DNA of 64,000 nt from assembly GCA_017979445.1 (NCBI GenBank), contig CM030707.1:22388586-22452585 (forward strand), in the 5' to 3' direction. Source of the DNA: Akebia trifoliata (lineage: Eukaryota; Streptophyta; Magnoliopsida; Ranunculales; Lardizabalaceae). The first letter of the stretch is position 1. Every line of letters begins with the position of its first letter. The notes under the pieces were generated by a model, which was not told the DNA's origin, searched no databases, and worked only from the letters and a program-made list of their open reading frames with translations. Made by a program: the position numbers and the translations under genes. Of this stretch, positions 46,727 through 59,225 are shown one piece after another.

Positions 46727-48240
46727 CTATATCAGACTCTTGTCTCTAGGTTCATTATTTGATAATTCAATGTGAGATCTTTTTAATGGTTTTTCAATTT
46801 TATCCTTACAAGGATACACATCCTCAAAAAATTCAGCATCTCTAGATTCAATTATAGTGTTAGGATTAATATCATTTATATCAGATTTATAAACAAGAAA
46901 TCTGTATGCACTACTATTAATGGCATATCCAATAAAAATACAATCTATAGTTTTAGGACCTAATTTTGTTCTTTTAGGTAAAGGACAGCCACTTTGGCTA
47001 AACACCCCCACACTTTCATGTATTTAAAAGTAGGTGTTCTACCTTTCCAAAGTTCATAGGGTGATTTTTCATAATTCTTTAATGGAATTTTATTTAAAAT
47101 ATAACAAGATGTTAAAAGGGCTTCTGCCCATAAATTTAAAGGTACACCTGAACTAACAAGTAAAGAGTTTACCATGTCTTTTAAAGTTCTATTTTTTCTC
47201 TCTGCTATACCATTTTGTTGGGGAGAATAAGGAGCAGTAGTTTGGTGTATTATTCCATTATCTTGACAAAACATAGTTAGAGAATTAGATTCATATTCTC
47301 CTCCTCGGTCAGATCTTAAAATTTTAATTTTATTTTCAAGTTGATTTTCAACTTCTAATTTATAAATTTTAAACATTTCCAATGCTTCATCTTTACTACT
47401 TAAAAGATATATCATACAAAATCTAGTGCAATCGTCAATAAAAGTTATGAAATATTTTTTACCGCCTCTAGATTGAATGTATTTGAGATCACATAAATCA
47501 GAATGTATTAGTTCTAAAGGTTTTGTACATCTTTCAATATTTTTAAAAGGTTTTTTAGAAAATTTGGATTCAACACAAATTTCACATTTTTTAGATACAT
47601 CAATATGCATTTTAGGAATCATACCACTATTCATTAATTTGATAACTGATTTATTATTAACATGGCCTAATCTAGCATGCCAAATATTAGAATACTCAGA
47701 AACATAAGCAAAAGAATTAATATTATTAATAGAATTAGAAATTACATTGAGTTTAAATAACCCATCACATAGATAGCCCTTGCCCACAAACATTCCATTC
47801 TTTGTAATTATACATTTATCAGACTCAAACACCATTTTGAAGCCTCTCTTACTTAAAAGAGATCCTGAAACCAGATTTCTTCGAATTTCTGGAACATGTA
47901 GCACGTCATTCAGAGTCAGAACTTTGCCAGATGTGAAATTCACATTCACTTTTCCTTTTCCGATCACAGCGGATGTGGAAGAATTTCCCATGAATAACTT
48001 TTCATCTCCAACGTTGTTGTAAGAGGAAAACATGCCTCTCTCAGAGCATATGTGCTTGGTGGCTCCCGTATCCAACCACCAATCATTGGTATTTCCTACC
48101 AGATTCACTTCTGAAACAACCGCTGATAGGTTCTGTGTTTCAGTCACATTGGCTTGTTCATGTTTCTGATGGTGTTGCTGATTTTTCCTTTTGCGACAAT
48201 CCTTAGCCCGATGTCCAGGTTTATTGCAAAAATAGCAATT
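46727..48240 (-). pseudogene. Copia zinc knuckle, protease and integrase
   Basis: One frame runs from the CCHC knuckle (CYFCNKPGHRAKDC at about 48237-48196) through the protease motif WWLDTGATKHIC near 48075, the GAG-pre-integrase HARLGH region, and the integrase core with D in HSDLCD and in DDCTRF, and E in the GIAERKN motif. The frame is lost near 46990 after KVWGC; the next piece (47011-46727) continues with PLPKRTKLGPKTIDCIFIGY and then ends. This is the expected order for copia pol. Confidence 0.9.
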
Positions 48241-48997
48241 TCCCTTGATCTTCTGGATATTGGCTTTTGGACCATGAAAATTTTTCTTTACACATTTTTT
48301 TCTGGAATCCGGGTTTGAACTTTCTAGTGAATTTGGAAGGTTCTTCTTCCACTACATTCGCTTTAGAAATCATAGAGTTTGTTTCACTCTTCTTCTCATT
48401 CTTTCGGTTATCCTCTTCAATTCTAAGTCTTATCACTAGATCCTCGAGTCCCATTTCCTTTCTCTTATGCTTCAAATTATTTTTGAAGTCTTTCCAAGAT
48501 GGTGGTAATTTTTCAATTATCGATCCAACTTGGAATCCTTCACTTATACTCATGCCTTCAGCATGGATCTCATGAATAAGGATTTGGAGCTCTTCGGATT
48601 GTGATACAACTGACTTAGAGTCTACCATCTTAAAATCTAGAAAACGCCCAACAACAAATTTCTTTGTGCCGGCATCTTCTAAAGTATATTTCTTTTCAAG
48701 AATTTCCCACAAAGTTTTGGCAGACTCAATAGAGGAATACACCTTATAAAGAACAGTACTTAATCCATTCAGGATATAATTCCGGCACATGAAATTGGAA
48801 TGTTCCCATTTCCGATATTCGGTTCTTTTGATTTGGTCATCCTCATCATCATCTAAAGAAACTGGTTCTTGAGTGATGATATGAGCCAAATGTAATGTTG
48901 TTAAATAAAACAACATTTTTTGTTGCCAGAATTTAAAATTCTTTCCATCGAATTTATCGGGTTTTTCACTGTGCACGGAATTAGAAACTGTCTCCAT
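48221..48997 (-). pseudogene. Copia gag
   Basis: The frame starts at an ATG 33 bases inside the 5' LTR end, with KPDKFDGKNFKFWQQKMLFYL at the N terminus and a UBN2-type gag domain (WEILEKKY, IIEKLPPSW). A frameshift near 48295, in a run of T on the plus strand, puts the CCHC knuckle in the pol frame. The first 230 or so codons are intact. Confidence 0.9.
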
Positions 48998-49029
48998 AGA
49001 AATCAGTAATAAAGAATTTCGTTTTAGAT

Positions 49030-49967
49030 TGTTGTTTCTGAATACTGATTTCTTATGGCAAAGAGAGAAGAAGTTTTAAACAAATCTTAATTTCGAAATA
49101 GAATGTAAAGAAAAATATTACCTAAAAAGAAAATGGTTGAGGCGTGCACAAAGCACTGTCCTAAAACGAAATTCGCCCCTGCTACGGTACCACAGTCTGT
49201 AGGCGTTCGTTCTGCAGGATTCAACAACCCACGTATCCAAAAAGGTACTCTAAATTGGAACGTAACTTCGAACTCGACGATGTTGTGTGCTCTCACAACA
49301 ATAATAAATTACTGATAATTCGAGAATATGAAATAGCAGAGAAATTTTAGTTGTTAAAATCGATTAAACAATTGATATAAATAAAAGAAAGTGACTGTTT
49401 AGAACAGTCACAAACTGGTTCCGAACAGGCACATTGTGCTGGTTCAGAATAGACACACTGGTTCAATTTAAATTTAAAAAACGTCTAATAAAAACGGACC
49501 TTGAAAATTAAAGCAAAAACGGGCCTATGCACGCACCCACGTGAGGTGTAAATCCGAGAATTTGCACCCCCCCCTGCGCGCACGTCGTACGTGCGCACAC
49601 GCATTAAGGTTTTCGGACCGGTGGATCCAAATTCCAATTAGAACCATGGGTTTCCCTCTTGGACCCCCGTGTGCGCGCGTGAGCCCGCCCACTACTTCTA
49701 TCCACTTTAAAGTTACTAGAAGCACAACTACTTAAGAATTGCAAATCAATTCTTCTCCTAGTCGATGTGGGACTAAAATTAGTCAAGGCAAAATCAAAAC
49801 ATTCAACTAAACATAAAGCAATAAAGTAAAAAGCATAAAGCATAAAGTAAAAAGCATAAAGCAAACATGGGATTTAAATACCCTATGGTTAATAGATTGA
49901 TTTACCATATGGTTGCAATTAAATGAATATTAAAGGGTTTTCTAATTCAACCCTCTAAATTCCAACA
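49030..49967 (-). repeat. 5' LTR of the copia element
   Basis: Right copy on the plus strand, 5' in the element's orientation. The internal sequence directly after it on the minus strand (ATCTAAAACGAAATTC) does not contain the usual initiator-tRNA-Met primer site TGGTATCAGAGC. Confidence 0.93.
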
Positions 49968-50201
49968 GGAGATTAAATACATGCGGCGCGAGTTAACTTG
50001 TGAGTGGCCCTTTGAGTTGTAGTTCATCTCACTCCCGACTTTTGGCCTAGGGGTCGTGAGCCTGGCTGCATTCCAAAAATTTGGAGTCATCACAGCACAA
50101 TTAATGCAATCCACTTACCTCTATAAAAAAGGAGAGCATTCTCCATTTGGTGGGCACTGACTCAAAACTTGAGACTAAACTCGAAACGCTAATCTTCTTC
50201 T

Positions 50202-50492
50202 CACAATGTGAAAAAAGCCCAAATTTGATGGCCTTGGGCCGTCAAATTTCATAAAATTCGACAGACCAAGAGGTTGAATTGGCGTCAAATTTTTTATTGT
50301 CAAATTTTATTTTTTTGACAGGTTGAAATTGTCAAATTAATGAAGGATGGGAGAAATTCAACAGCTCTAAGCCGTCAAATCTGGGAACATCAAGAATTTC
50401 GACGGTCCTGGACCGTCAAAATTCAGTTTCTAAAATTCGTGGGTCTTAGCCCGTCAATTTTTTCTGTCGAATTTTCCAGTTTTCACGTAATG
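50202..50492. mobile_element. CACTA-like MITE, 291 bp
   Basis: The termini CACAATGTGAAAA and, mirrored, CATTACGTGAAAA are inverted, and TCT duplicates flank both sides (50199-50201 and 50493-50495). The 3-bp duplication and CACTA-type start fit En/Spm elements. Inside, GTCAAAT/GACGG motifs recur in both orientations (about ten times), like the subterminal transposase-binding repeats of CACTA elements. It is too short to encode a transposase. Confidence 0.8.
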
Positions 50493-50495
50493 TCT

Positions 50496-53251
50496 ATTTG
50501 CTCTACAACTCACATGTTACTAACTTGATTGTTGAATGTCCTTTGACTGATACCACACTGATGTCTATGTTGGTTAAGCAATAAAAAAAAATGATCAGAG
50601 ATATTACAATTCATCAAAGAAGACGATCAAAAGTTATACAGATCATCAAAGAATGCGACATTAATTGCGACTTAAATCTCAAGAAGTACGAAACCTAAAA
50701 AATTGCCCAAAACCTTGATACACTTCATGAAGGACTTTAGACATCCAAGAAAGTTCCTTAATATCTTGCCAATATTCCAACAACTATCTCTAGTGACTAG
50801 GGTATCTTTTACTCCATAATACCTAGGCACCTAACTAAACAAAACCATAGTTTCATTATTTCAATTTCAACAAAATCTTTGAAAAGGTGATAATTCAAAT
50901 AACATATCACATATCTTCTACCGAAATGAAAACAGCCTAATGTGGAATACAAATCAAGTCAACGGTCACGGGTTCCAATGGAAATTTTGCAATTATTTAA
51001 GTTATTGTTTATTTCGTTTTAGCTAATTAGCTTTTCCATGACCCTTCCCAACCAACTCTCAAACACCTCTAACGGTACAAAATAAATAGCACACTTAAGC
51101 TTGAATTAACAATCCAAAGTAAAGTTAAATAGCTTCAAAATTCTACAAATTTCACTCATTTTTTCAGCATAAAAAGCCTCAACACCCATGCAAAACCACT
51201 CCCAAAATCTTTATCAATCTTCTAATGTATCAAACTCAAAAACCAATTGCTTCTCTAATATTTTGTGGAAATTAATAATTGAAACCGACATTCAACATCC
51301 CTAATCACATATTACAAGTCTACAACCATTATTAAATTATTTGCAAATAAAAAAGAATGGAAAATTAAAAATTCTACAACAATTAATTAAAGAATCAAAA
51401 TATTTATAATAATAAAAACAAAAGCTCACTTAACATCGCTTCTCCGTTCCCCCGCCTGAGTCAAAGCTTCTGAGGCCACCAAGTGTAAACCAACTGATTT
51501 TTCACCTTTTCCTCTAAAATTGGACTAAATCCTCTTGCCAACCGAAAATGTTGAAAGTGTAGTAAAAGAAAACCAAAGCTTACGAGATTGGTCCATCGAG
51601 GACCACATGATCACCAAATCACCAATCTAATCATCATTGCTACCCAAATCAGGATTGCGCAAAGAAAAATGTCGACAAATGTTTCAACGATCACTGGTTT
51701 TCTCATGAAATCCATGACATCTATATGAACCAAAAATAATTAATCCTAGGGATTAGAAAAGGAACAATCCGACCCGACCCAAACCCAATTATTTAATGGA
51801 TTCGGCTACCCAAGGGAACTAACCCTTCATTGATCCATGCTTCAAGTGGTTCTGCCTCTAAGGACTTGGCACTTCATTGATTCTAGCCTAAGGTGGTTCG
51901 ATTTCCATAGGAAACGACCCCTTGTTGATTCGCACCTAAGGTGGTTTGACCTCCTTAGGATCCAATCCCTTGTTGATTCGCACCTAAGGTGGTTCAGCTC
52001 CCATAAAAGATGACCCTTTATTTATCACACCTAAGATTGTTTGGCCTCCATAAAAGTTGACCCCACATTGATTTATGTCTAGTGTGGTTTGGCCCCTCTA
52101 AAAAGTTGACCCTCTAATATATCAAACAATCCCTCTAGGGAGCCAACCCTATTATGAATCGTCCAAAAGTGATTCAGCCCTTCCAAGGAACCAACTCTTT
52201 AGTGAACTAGTCAAAAGTGGTTACATTTGAGTTCAATGATCCGTATTAATAAGCCAATTCTATACATAAGGAGACTTCTCTCACTCAAACCTAAGACACA
52301 ACACTCAACAATTCTCTACTTCTAAAGTTCTTCTCTTCACTATGTTTTTATCAAGTACCAACTTGATCTTCGAAGTTCATTTAGTTGATACCACACTGGC
52401 GTCTTTTCAGGTGAGACCAACGGAGAAGATGACGAGAAAAGAATAACCAATCAAAGAAAATGACCAGAGAAAACATTTAAGGAAACATAGAATTCGAATT
52501 TAAAGTATCATCTGTAATATAAATCTCAAGGAGTGAGAGATTCAAAAAATCTCTTACATTTTCTAGTGTGATCCGTGGGAAACAAAAAAACAAACCCTAT
52601 GCACCAACTAATCAAAAGCCTTGAACCTTTCACTAAAAACTTCACCATCTCACCCCATAAGTTTTAATTTTTAGCCTTCACAAAAATCATTTATCATTTT
52701 TTTCCTTTCATTAAAAGTCTTCACCAAATAGACTCGTCCATTTTACCCTTTAGAAAACATCAAAATACACATTTTACACGATCAATTTAGAGGCATGATT
52801 TACAAAGCAGCACTCTCAACTAAGAAGACTCTTTGTCCTTAACGAGTAGCTATCTTTTTAAATTGAAATCAAATAGCAAGACATCCTTCTTCGATGATCT
52901 CACACGAATAAAGCATTATTCAAAAAATCCTTCATATTCTCTATCATTACCTTCTCTTATGACCAGCACCTCTAACCAACCACAAACCTAGGAAAAGATT
53001 ATTTAAACTATGCAAGACCAACTCCTTAGAGTTTAAAATTAGATGCTAGAAAAGCAAGAAACAATGACGACTCTGTACTAAGAAAATGAGATATTATAGA
53101 CCCAATTCCATAGTCTGGAGGCAGAATACCCTTGAAATGTGAACAACGTGCCTAATCAAGATGCACAACTTTGAAGGGGGGAATAATTTGCCCCTAAAGC
53201 CCATAGTCTTAAACTTTTTTCATTAAGAGGACACGTGTCAAACTCTAAGAG
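50496..53251. other. Gene-free sequence with degenerate repeats
   Basis: No gene is visible. Positions 51790-52230 hold seven or more degenerate units of about 48-60 bp containing GATTCGCACCTAAGGTGGTT and a GACC(C)T block, best preserved at 51924 and 51972. GATACCACACTG occurs at 50550 and 52389 with loosely similar surroundings. Confidence 0.5.
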
Positions 53252-53904
53252 TAGGGCTGGCAACTGATCGATTCGGTGCTGGATTAGTATGAAATTGCTA
53301 CTAAACCAAAATATTTACTCTACAATCCAAATATGATTTGATCGAATTAATAAATCTTTGAATCAAATCTAATCTCATTAATACTTCACCCAACCCAGAA
53401 GCGATCCAATCCAAAATCATGATTTTTTTTAAATTAAATAATAAGGTTTTGGGGGGGGGGGGAATAGGGTTCGTGTGAAATTTAGGGAAAGAGAGAGATA
53501 GAGAGATGGGTGATCTTGAGTGCACTTGCTACAATTACTAAAGAAGCCTTCAATGGTTTAGTGGTTGCATAAGCCATGTGAGCTTCAGAGTTCGCAAGGA
53601 AAGCCAAATCTTTGAGATAGAAAGAAAGAGAGAAGGATTTTGAAGTGGAAGATGATAGGTTTTAGATTGTTGTTTCATCTCTACTACCGTTGTTGCTGCC
53701 ATTACAGCTATATGACAGGGATTTTGAGGGTTTTCGGTTCAAATGGAAGAATAGGTTTTAGTTATTGTTGGTTTGTCTCTATTACTGTTGTTATCACTAC
53801 TACTAGAGCTATATGATAGAGAATGAGAGGGACAAGAGGTTAATGTCGAAGACGATGGATTTTTATTTTGATGGAATGCAATGGGGTTTTAAGGATAAAG
53901 GTTA

Positions 53905-55575
53905 TTTCTTCCGAGTGGTCTCTTGGACCACAACCCTTGTATTGTTACATTGGAACCTTATTGCATAGTAAAGAAAATGCCTTTTCAGATTTTTTCAACC
54001 ATTGGGCCAAAGATCGAGACTTTTCTGAGGTGGTTAGAGATGCTTGGGCCTCGAGGTCTCGAGGCCACCTGTTGTTCAAATTCATAATGAAGCTCAAGGT
54101 TGTCAAGGCTAGGCTGTGAGCTTGGAATTTGGAGAAACGATCTTACAGTAACCTAGCTCACAATGAAGCTCATAGTAAGCTCGCTTTGGTCCAAGTCACT
54201 GCTTAGGCTAATCTTAGAATTAACTCTACCACCTACGAGGAAAGGAGGCTAGCGAAGGGTTAAGCCCAAACTCTAAGGATTTAGGAGTCAGAACTTCAGT
54301 AGAAGTCCAAGGTTAACTGGCTTAAGCTGGGAGACAAAAACAGTACCTTTTTCCACCATGCTTTTAAAACTAGGCGGTCGAGGAATATGATCAAGACTAT
54401 TGCTAGGAGGGATGGAAGGATGCTCACTGATTATATGGAAATTGAGGAAGAAACAGTCAGTTATTATAAAAGTTTCTTGGGGGTCGCCAACCACCCCAGC
54501 TCTTCCAACGGGTGGGAAAAGCTTTCCTTTGCCAACCATCTTGATAGGAATGACCAGGATTCCCTCTCAAGTGATGTCCAAGATAGTAAATCCAAAGTGC
54601 CATTTTCAGTATGAATCATTTCAAAGCTTCGGGGTCGGATGGATTTAATACGTGTTTTTTTCAAAAGGCTTGGGATATCATTAAAGTTGACTTGTCGAAG
54701 GCGTTAAGTATTTCTTCAAAAGTGGCAACCTCTTCAAGTAGTGTAATGTCACGACTATATCCTTGATCCCTAAGGTGGACTTGCCTTCAGGGCAAGCTAA
54801 CTTTAGATCGATTTCTTGTTGTAATGTTATTTATAAGATTATTTCTAAAATCTTTACTAATAGAATCAGACAAGTGACACACAAGCTGGTAGGCTTGAAC
54901 TAATCAACCTTCATCAAAAGTCGCAACAGTTCTGACAACTTCTTCTTGGCTCATGAACTGGTTAAGAATTATCAGAACAAGAACTCTAACCCGAAAAAAG
55001 GTGTCAAAATTGATTTGAGGAAAGCTTATGACACTGTGGAGTGGGAAGCTATTGTTGGCAGTCTTAAGGCATTTTAATTTCCTCAAAGGTTCATAGATTG
55101 GATTTACAAGTGCATCTCTAGTGCTTCCTACACAATATCGCTCAATGGCTCCTTTGTTGGCTGGTATGAGGGAAAGAGAGGTATTAAACAAAGGGACCCT
55201 CTATCCCCATACCTCTTTGTTCTCATCATGGAAGCTCTTAATCCACTGTTTTAAGAGAAGGGAAGGGAAGGGTTATTTCTTTTCCACCCTAGGTGCAAAA
55301 GCCAGAATATCTCTCACATTTGCTTCGTTAATGATCTCTTGATTTTCTCCAAGGGGAATCGCTCAAGTAATTTAGCCATTTAGGCAGTGCTAACGGAATT
55401 CTTTGAGCTCACTGGCCTAGATGTCAATTTGGAAAAGAACTCATTATTCATGGCAAGCCATGACCGTGTGATCCTTGAGGAAGTTGTGGTCACCCTTGGT
55501 GTCAGGAAAGGCAATCTGTCAGTGAGGTACTTGGGTTTTCCTTTACTGTCTTCAAGGCTTTCTTACAAAGATTGA
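53905..55575 (+). pseudogene. LINE ORF2: end of endonuclease and reverse transcriptase
   Basis: Fragments in several frames show KSKVNWLKLGDKNSTFFHHA near 54308, then the KASGSDGF segment near 54620, IPKVDLPSGQANFRSIS near 54770, DLRKAYDTVEW near 55015 and GIKQRDPLSPYLFVL near 55180. The catalytic FADD box near 55325 reads FVND, so the first active-site aspartate has become asparagine. Many stops and shifts are present. Confidence 0.85.
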
Positions 55576-56025
55576 CTCCCCCTCATAAAGAAAATGCCAA
55601 AAGAATTCTATCATGGAAGTGAAGGCTTTTTTCTTATGCAGGGAGACTAGAGCTTGTGAAATCAATCATTCTTAGTATAAAAGTGTATTGGTGCAACTGT
55701 TTTGTTCTCCTTTCAAGGTTATGAAGGAGTTGGATTATGCTTGGTCCTTATGGTCTAGGATAGATAAGTAGAGTAGTAACAGTACGGTCAGTTGGGAGAA
55801 AGTTTGCAAGCCTTTCAAGATGGACGAGTTGGGTGTGGTAAGCATCTCCACGTGAAACTTTTCTGCCATTGCCCGATATACTTGGAAGATTGCCTTAAGT
55901 GAAAGCTCTCTTTGGTTAAACTGGGTTAGCAAACACTTAATCAAGGAAAGAATTTTTGGTCGATGAAGATCCCGAGAGAAGCTTCATGGAGTTGGAGAAA
56001 AATCTTGAAAGCTAGGTAGTTAGCC

Positions 56026-57340
56026 TTGAGTAACACAGTTCATCTTGTTGGCAATGGCTCGTCTACCTTTTTTTGGAATGACCCGTGGCACCACTTAGGG
56101 ATTCTTAATACCTCATTTCCTGAAGAGCTCAGTAATGACTCTAGGATTGGGTCGAATACGAAGGTTTCAACCATCATCAGACATGGTATTTGGAGGCTTC
56201 CAGGGGGAAGAGGAGATCTTATGCATGATATTCACCAACTCCTTCCTCAAGTCCCTATTTTGGGGGGATCCTCAGACAAGGTGGTTTGGAAAGGCCATTC
56301 GGATGGTACCTTCTCAGTAAGCTCAGCGGTAAGATCCATGATCTCCTCATTCTACTCCTCTTAGTTGGGTCTACCTAGTTTTGAGCAAAAACAAGATTCT
56401 TAGGCATAGCTTCATCACGTGCTTAGCAATCAAAGGAAGACTTAAGACCTTGATCAAGTTAAAAAAGTATGAAGCTAAGTGCAGCCTGTGTAAAGTACAA
56501 GATGAGGATTCAAACCTTATCTTTGGGGGCTGCCCTTTTTTTAGGTGGGTATGGGGCCGGTATTCTCATAAAGTGTCTCGTGCGAATAGTCTCCAGTACT
56601 TGGGCTAAAAAAGTTTAATGGACTGTCGAAAACTTTAAAGGGAAGTCGATTATTCAAAGGGTGAAGCAAGTGGTTGTATATACCTTTATTTATCACATTT
56701 GGAGGGAGCGTTGTAATAGAATTTATCAAAATAAATGCCTTGATCCGAAGTCGATTATTTCACAAGATTGTTCAAGATATTATGATCAACTTCGAATGTT
56801 TACTAGAAGACATTGAAGACTCTTATTTGAATTGTGTCTTCACTCATGCCTAAACCAGATAGAAGTATTTGGGCAATTAACTCAGATGGTTTATTCTCCA
56901 CAAGTAGAAGAGGGTTTGGTGCAATCATTAGGAATAATGAAGGAGAAGTTTTAGCAGTTATTGCTAGTTGTGAAGCTCCAATCTTTGTCATTTCTCATAA
57001 GCTCCAAGGCATTCTCCATGGGATCAAACTAGCAATCTTTAAAATATGCTCTAGGATTCAGATCCAATCCAATTCTTTGCAACCTATCCAAGTCCTGAAG
57101 GGTAGGTAAAGCCCCCCGTGGAGTGTTCTTCATGTGGTCCTTGCTATAAGGAACTTGCTTCACATATTTAACAAAGTTTCCTTATCCCACTTCTTTAGAA
57201 AGGCCAATAGGGCTACCGACATGCTTGTTTCCTATCAGAATAGCTTAGGTTGTAATGAATTAGATTGTGCGTTGCTCTCTAGTGACCCTGTCTCTGTTAT
57301 TTTTCAGGATGTCTGTGGTGTCCCGGTTCTTCGATTGTAG
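56026..57340 (+). pseudogene. LINE ORF2: zf-RVT and RNase H-like end
   Basis: Positions 56270-56600 carry the WKGHSDGTFSV segment and a CSLCKVQDEDSNLIFGGCPF motif of the zf-RVT domain. Positions 56834-57340 carry an RNase H-like region beginning WAINSDGLFSTSRRGFGAII and ending before the A-run. Frames are broken throughout. Confidence 0.8.
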
Positions 57341-57658
57341 TTGGTCTGGGCCTGCCTTAACCTTGTTAACCTTTCAAAAAAAAAAATTCTTTCAAAGTGA
57401 AGGGAAGACGATGGGTTTCTATTTTGGCATAATGTGATGGGTTTTTAGGTTTTTCAAAGTAGGTGACGAGAGGTTAAAATGTGCTTTTATTTTAGAAATA
57501 ATTGGATCGAGTTGGATTGAGGTTAATCCAAATCCAATCCAAAATTTGATCGAATCATTCAAATTCAATCCAAAGCCAATCCAAAAATTTGAATTATTCA
57601 TCCAAATCCTATTTTTCTTATTAGATTTCAAATAAAAATTTAATTATTGCTAGCCCTA

Positions 57659-58045
57659 TCTAAAAGGGTTAATTTCAAAATTATCTCTTTGCCCTTACTT
57701 TTGGAGTTCTTTACATGAGGACTAAGGTTTACTTTACACATGTTACCTTTTTAGTCAATCTCTCAAAAGTACTTTTCATCGCTTCCAATTTACTTTTGTT
57801 TTATATGTTATTTACTAATGAATTAAGGTTTACTTTTTATTTGTCATATCAATTTTACACATCAATTCCCCATTCATTATTTCAAAATATATTTTTGCCT
57901 CTCACTACTCTATTCTTATTTTTAGAGACATTTACTAAAAAAGTATATGATCAAATGTGTTTTTAAAATTTCATCTCATAAATTTCACATTTACCCTCAT
58001 AAAAAAAAATTCAAAAAGAAATAAAGCAAAGCCCATGTCTATACC
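57659..58045. other. Gene-free AT-rich spacer
   Basis: Nothing beyond the hAT target duplication at its left edge. The 83-codon hydrophobic frame at 57715-57966 has no recognised relatives. Confidence 0.4.
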
Positions 58046-58819
58046 TGTAGACACCCCATTTTTGCATCCGCCTAATTAATCAACTCGTCAACCCGATCGC
58101 AAAAGTTCCCAATGATGGATGTCTATTCCAATGCTTTATTTTGTTACCAGATATGTTTCAGAAATTCGGATGAGGTATCTCGAACTGACAAAACTTAGAA
58201 ACCACGCTACGCTAGGAAAATACGACCACAGAAACATAGAAATCATCATCTTGTAGACCAAAAGAAGCTTCACGATAAAAATCACTAAAAATGATCAAAT
58301 TACCAAAATGCCCCTAACATCAAAACAACCCTAGAGCCTACATTACGCTTAGGAAAATCCACTCAAACACATAAAACAACAAATCGAAACCAAATAAATC
58401 ATTTCACCAATTTTCACAAAATTCGACAAAATTATGAAAATACCCCTCATAAAATTCACGATCATTTCACACAAAAAATTTCATAAACACAAAAACCAAC
58501 ATTCCCATTGAATTCCTTACAAAAAACTGATTCCAAAACATCCTGAAACATTGAAAAACGACTTAAAACGTAAAAAATCCTCTCCGAGAGGCAAAACAGT
58601 AATTTCAACTTTAATAATTAAAAATTTCGAAATTAATAAATAAATCATTAAATAATGTAAATTGAAACATTAATAAAATTAATTATAAAATTTAAACCAA
58701 AAAATTGATCAATCAGGCTTTCAAAAAAATTGTTGATGGTTCGCAAGATATTTCTTTAAGGACCCCTCCATTTGGGGGTCCAAAGAATCAAAGATATAAT
58801 AGAGGGGGGTTCTCCAAAA

Positions 58820-59200
58820 ATTTAAAGTCAACCAAGCAAGACTAAAGTCAAGATACTAAAGTCAATCAAATAAGACCAAAGTCAAAATTAAAGTCAATTA
58901 AGTAAGACTAGAGTCAAGTATTAAAGTCAATCTCATAAGACTAAAGTCAAAACCCTAAATCAAAATCCTAATCTAAACTAATCTAGTCAATCTCATAAGA
59001 CTAAGGTCAAAACCCTAAATCAAAACCCTAATCTAATCAAGTCAATCTCATAAGACCAATGTCAAAACCCTAAATCAAAATCCTAATCTAAACTAATCAA
59101 ATCAATCTCATAAGACTAAAGTCAAAACCCTAAATTAAAACCCTAAAGACTAAGTCAAAACCCTAATTGAAACCCTAAAAGAAACCCTAATCAAACCCTA
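58820..59200 (+). repeat. Degenerate tandem repeats in U3 of the element 3 LTR
   Basis: Units of about 50-60 bp with AGTCAATCTCATAAGACTAA, GTCAAAACCCTAAATC and AAAACCCTAATC recur about six times just upstream of the TATA box. Confidence 0.7.
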
Positions 59201-59216
59201 ATGCTTCTAAAAACTT

Positions 59217-59225
59217 TATAAATAG
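59217..59225 (+). promoter_or_regulatory. TATA box of the element 3 LTR
   Basis: TATAAATAG lies directly after the U3 repeats. Confidence 0.6.

Larger units (their letters stand above)
43586..49967 (-). mobile_element. Ty1/copia LTR retrotransposon
   Basis: LTRs of 940 and 938 bp (TGTTGGAATTTAGAG...CAGAAACAACA on the minus strand) and exact GGAGA target duplications at 43581-43585 and 49968-49972 bound the element. The gene order gag, protease, integrase, RT, RNase H is that of copia. Each coding part is nearly complete, with about four single-base frameshifts. The polypurine tract GTGGGGGAT abuts the 3' LTR at 44526. I do not assign a lineage. Confidence 0.95.
53890..57386 (+). mobile_element. 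5'-truncated L1-type LINE
   Basis: The element begins about the end of the endonuclease region, includes RT, a zf-RVT region and an RNase H-like end, and stops with an A-run at 57376-57386. The segment GAAGACGATGG..TTTTATTTTG at 53849 resembles GAAGACGATGG..TTCTATTTTG at 57404 over about 45 bp, so it could be a long, decayed target duplication. The 5' boundary is approximate. Confidence 0.75.
53252..57658. mobile_element. Non-autonomous hAT-like element, carrier of a nested LINE
   Basis: The termini TAGGGCTGGCAA (53252) and TTGCTAGCCCTA (ending 57658) are inverted with one mismatch, and TCTAAGAG and TCTAAAAG flank them as an 8-bp target duplication with one mismatch. Both features are characteristic of hAT elements. 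Subterminal sequence on both sides is rich in AATCCAA/TTGGATT. It has no transposase; the middle is occupied by a LINE. Confidence 0.75.

Noticed and set aside
50550..52400. GATACCACACTG at 50550 and 52389, which on the minus strand contains TGGTATCA like an initiator-tRNA primer site
   Set aside because: No LTR pair, coding sequence or polypurine tract goes with it; similarity around the two sites is too weak.
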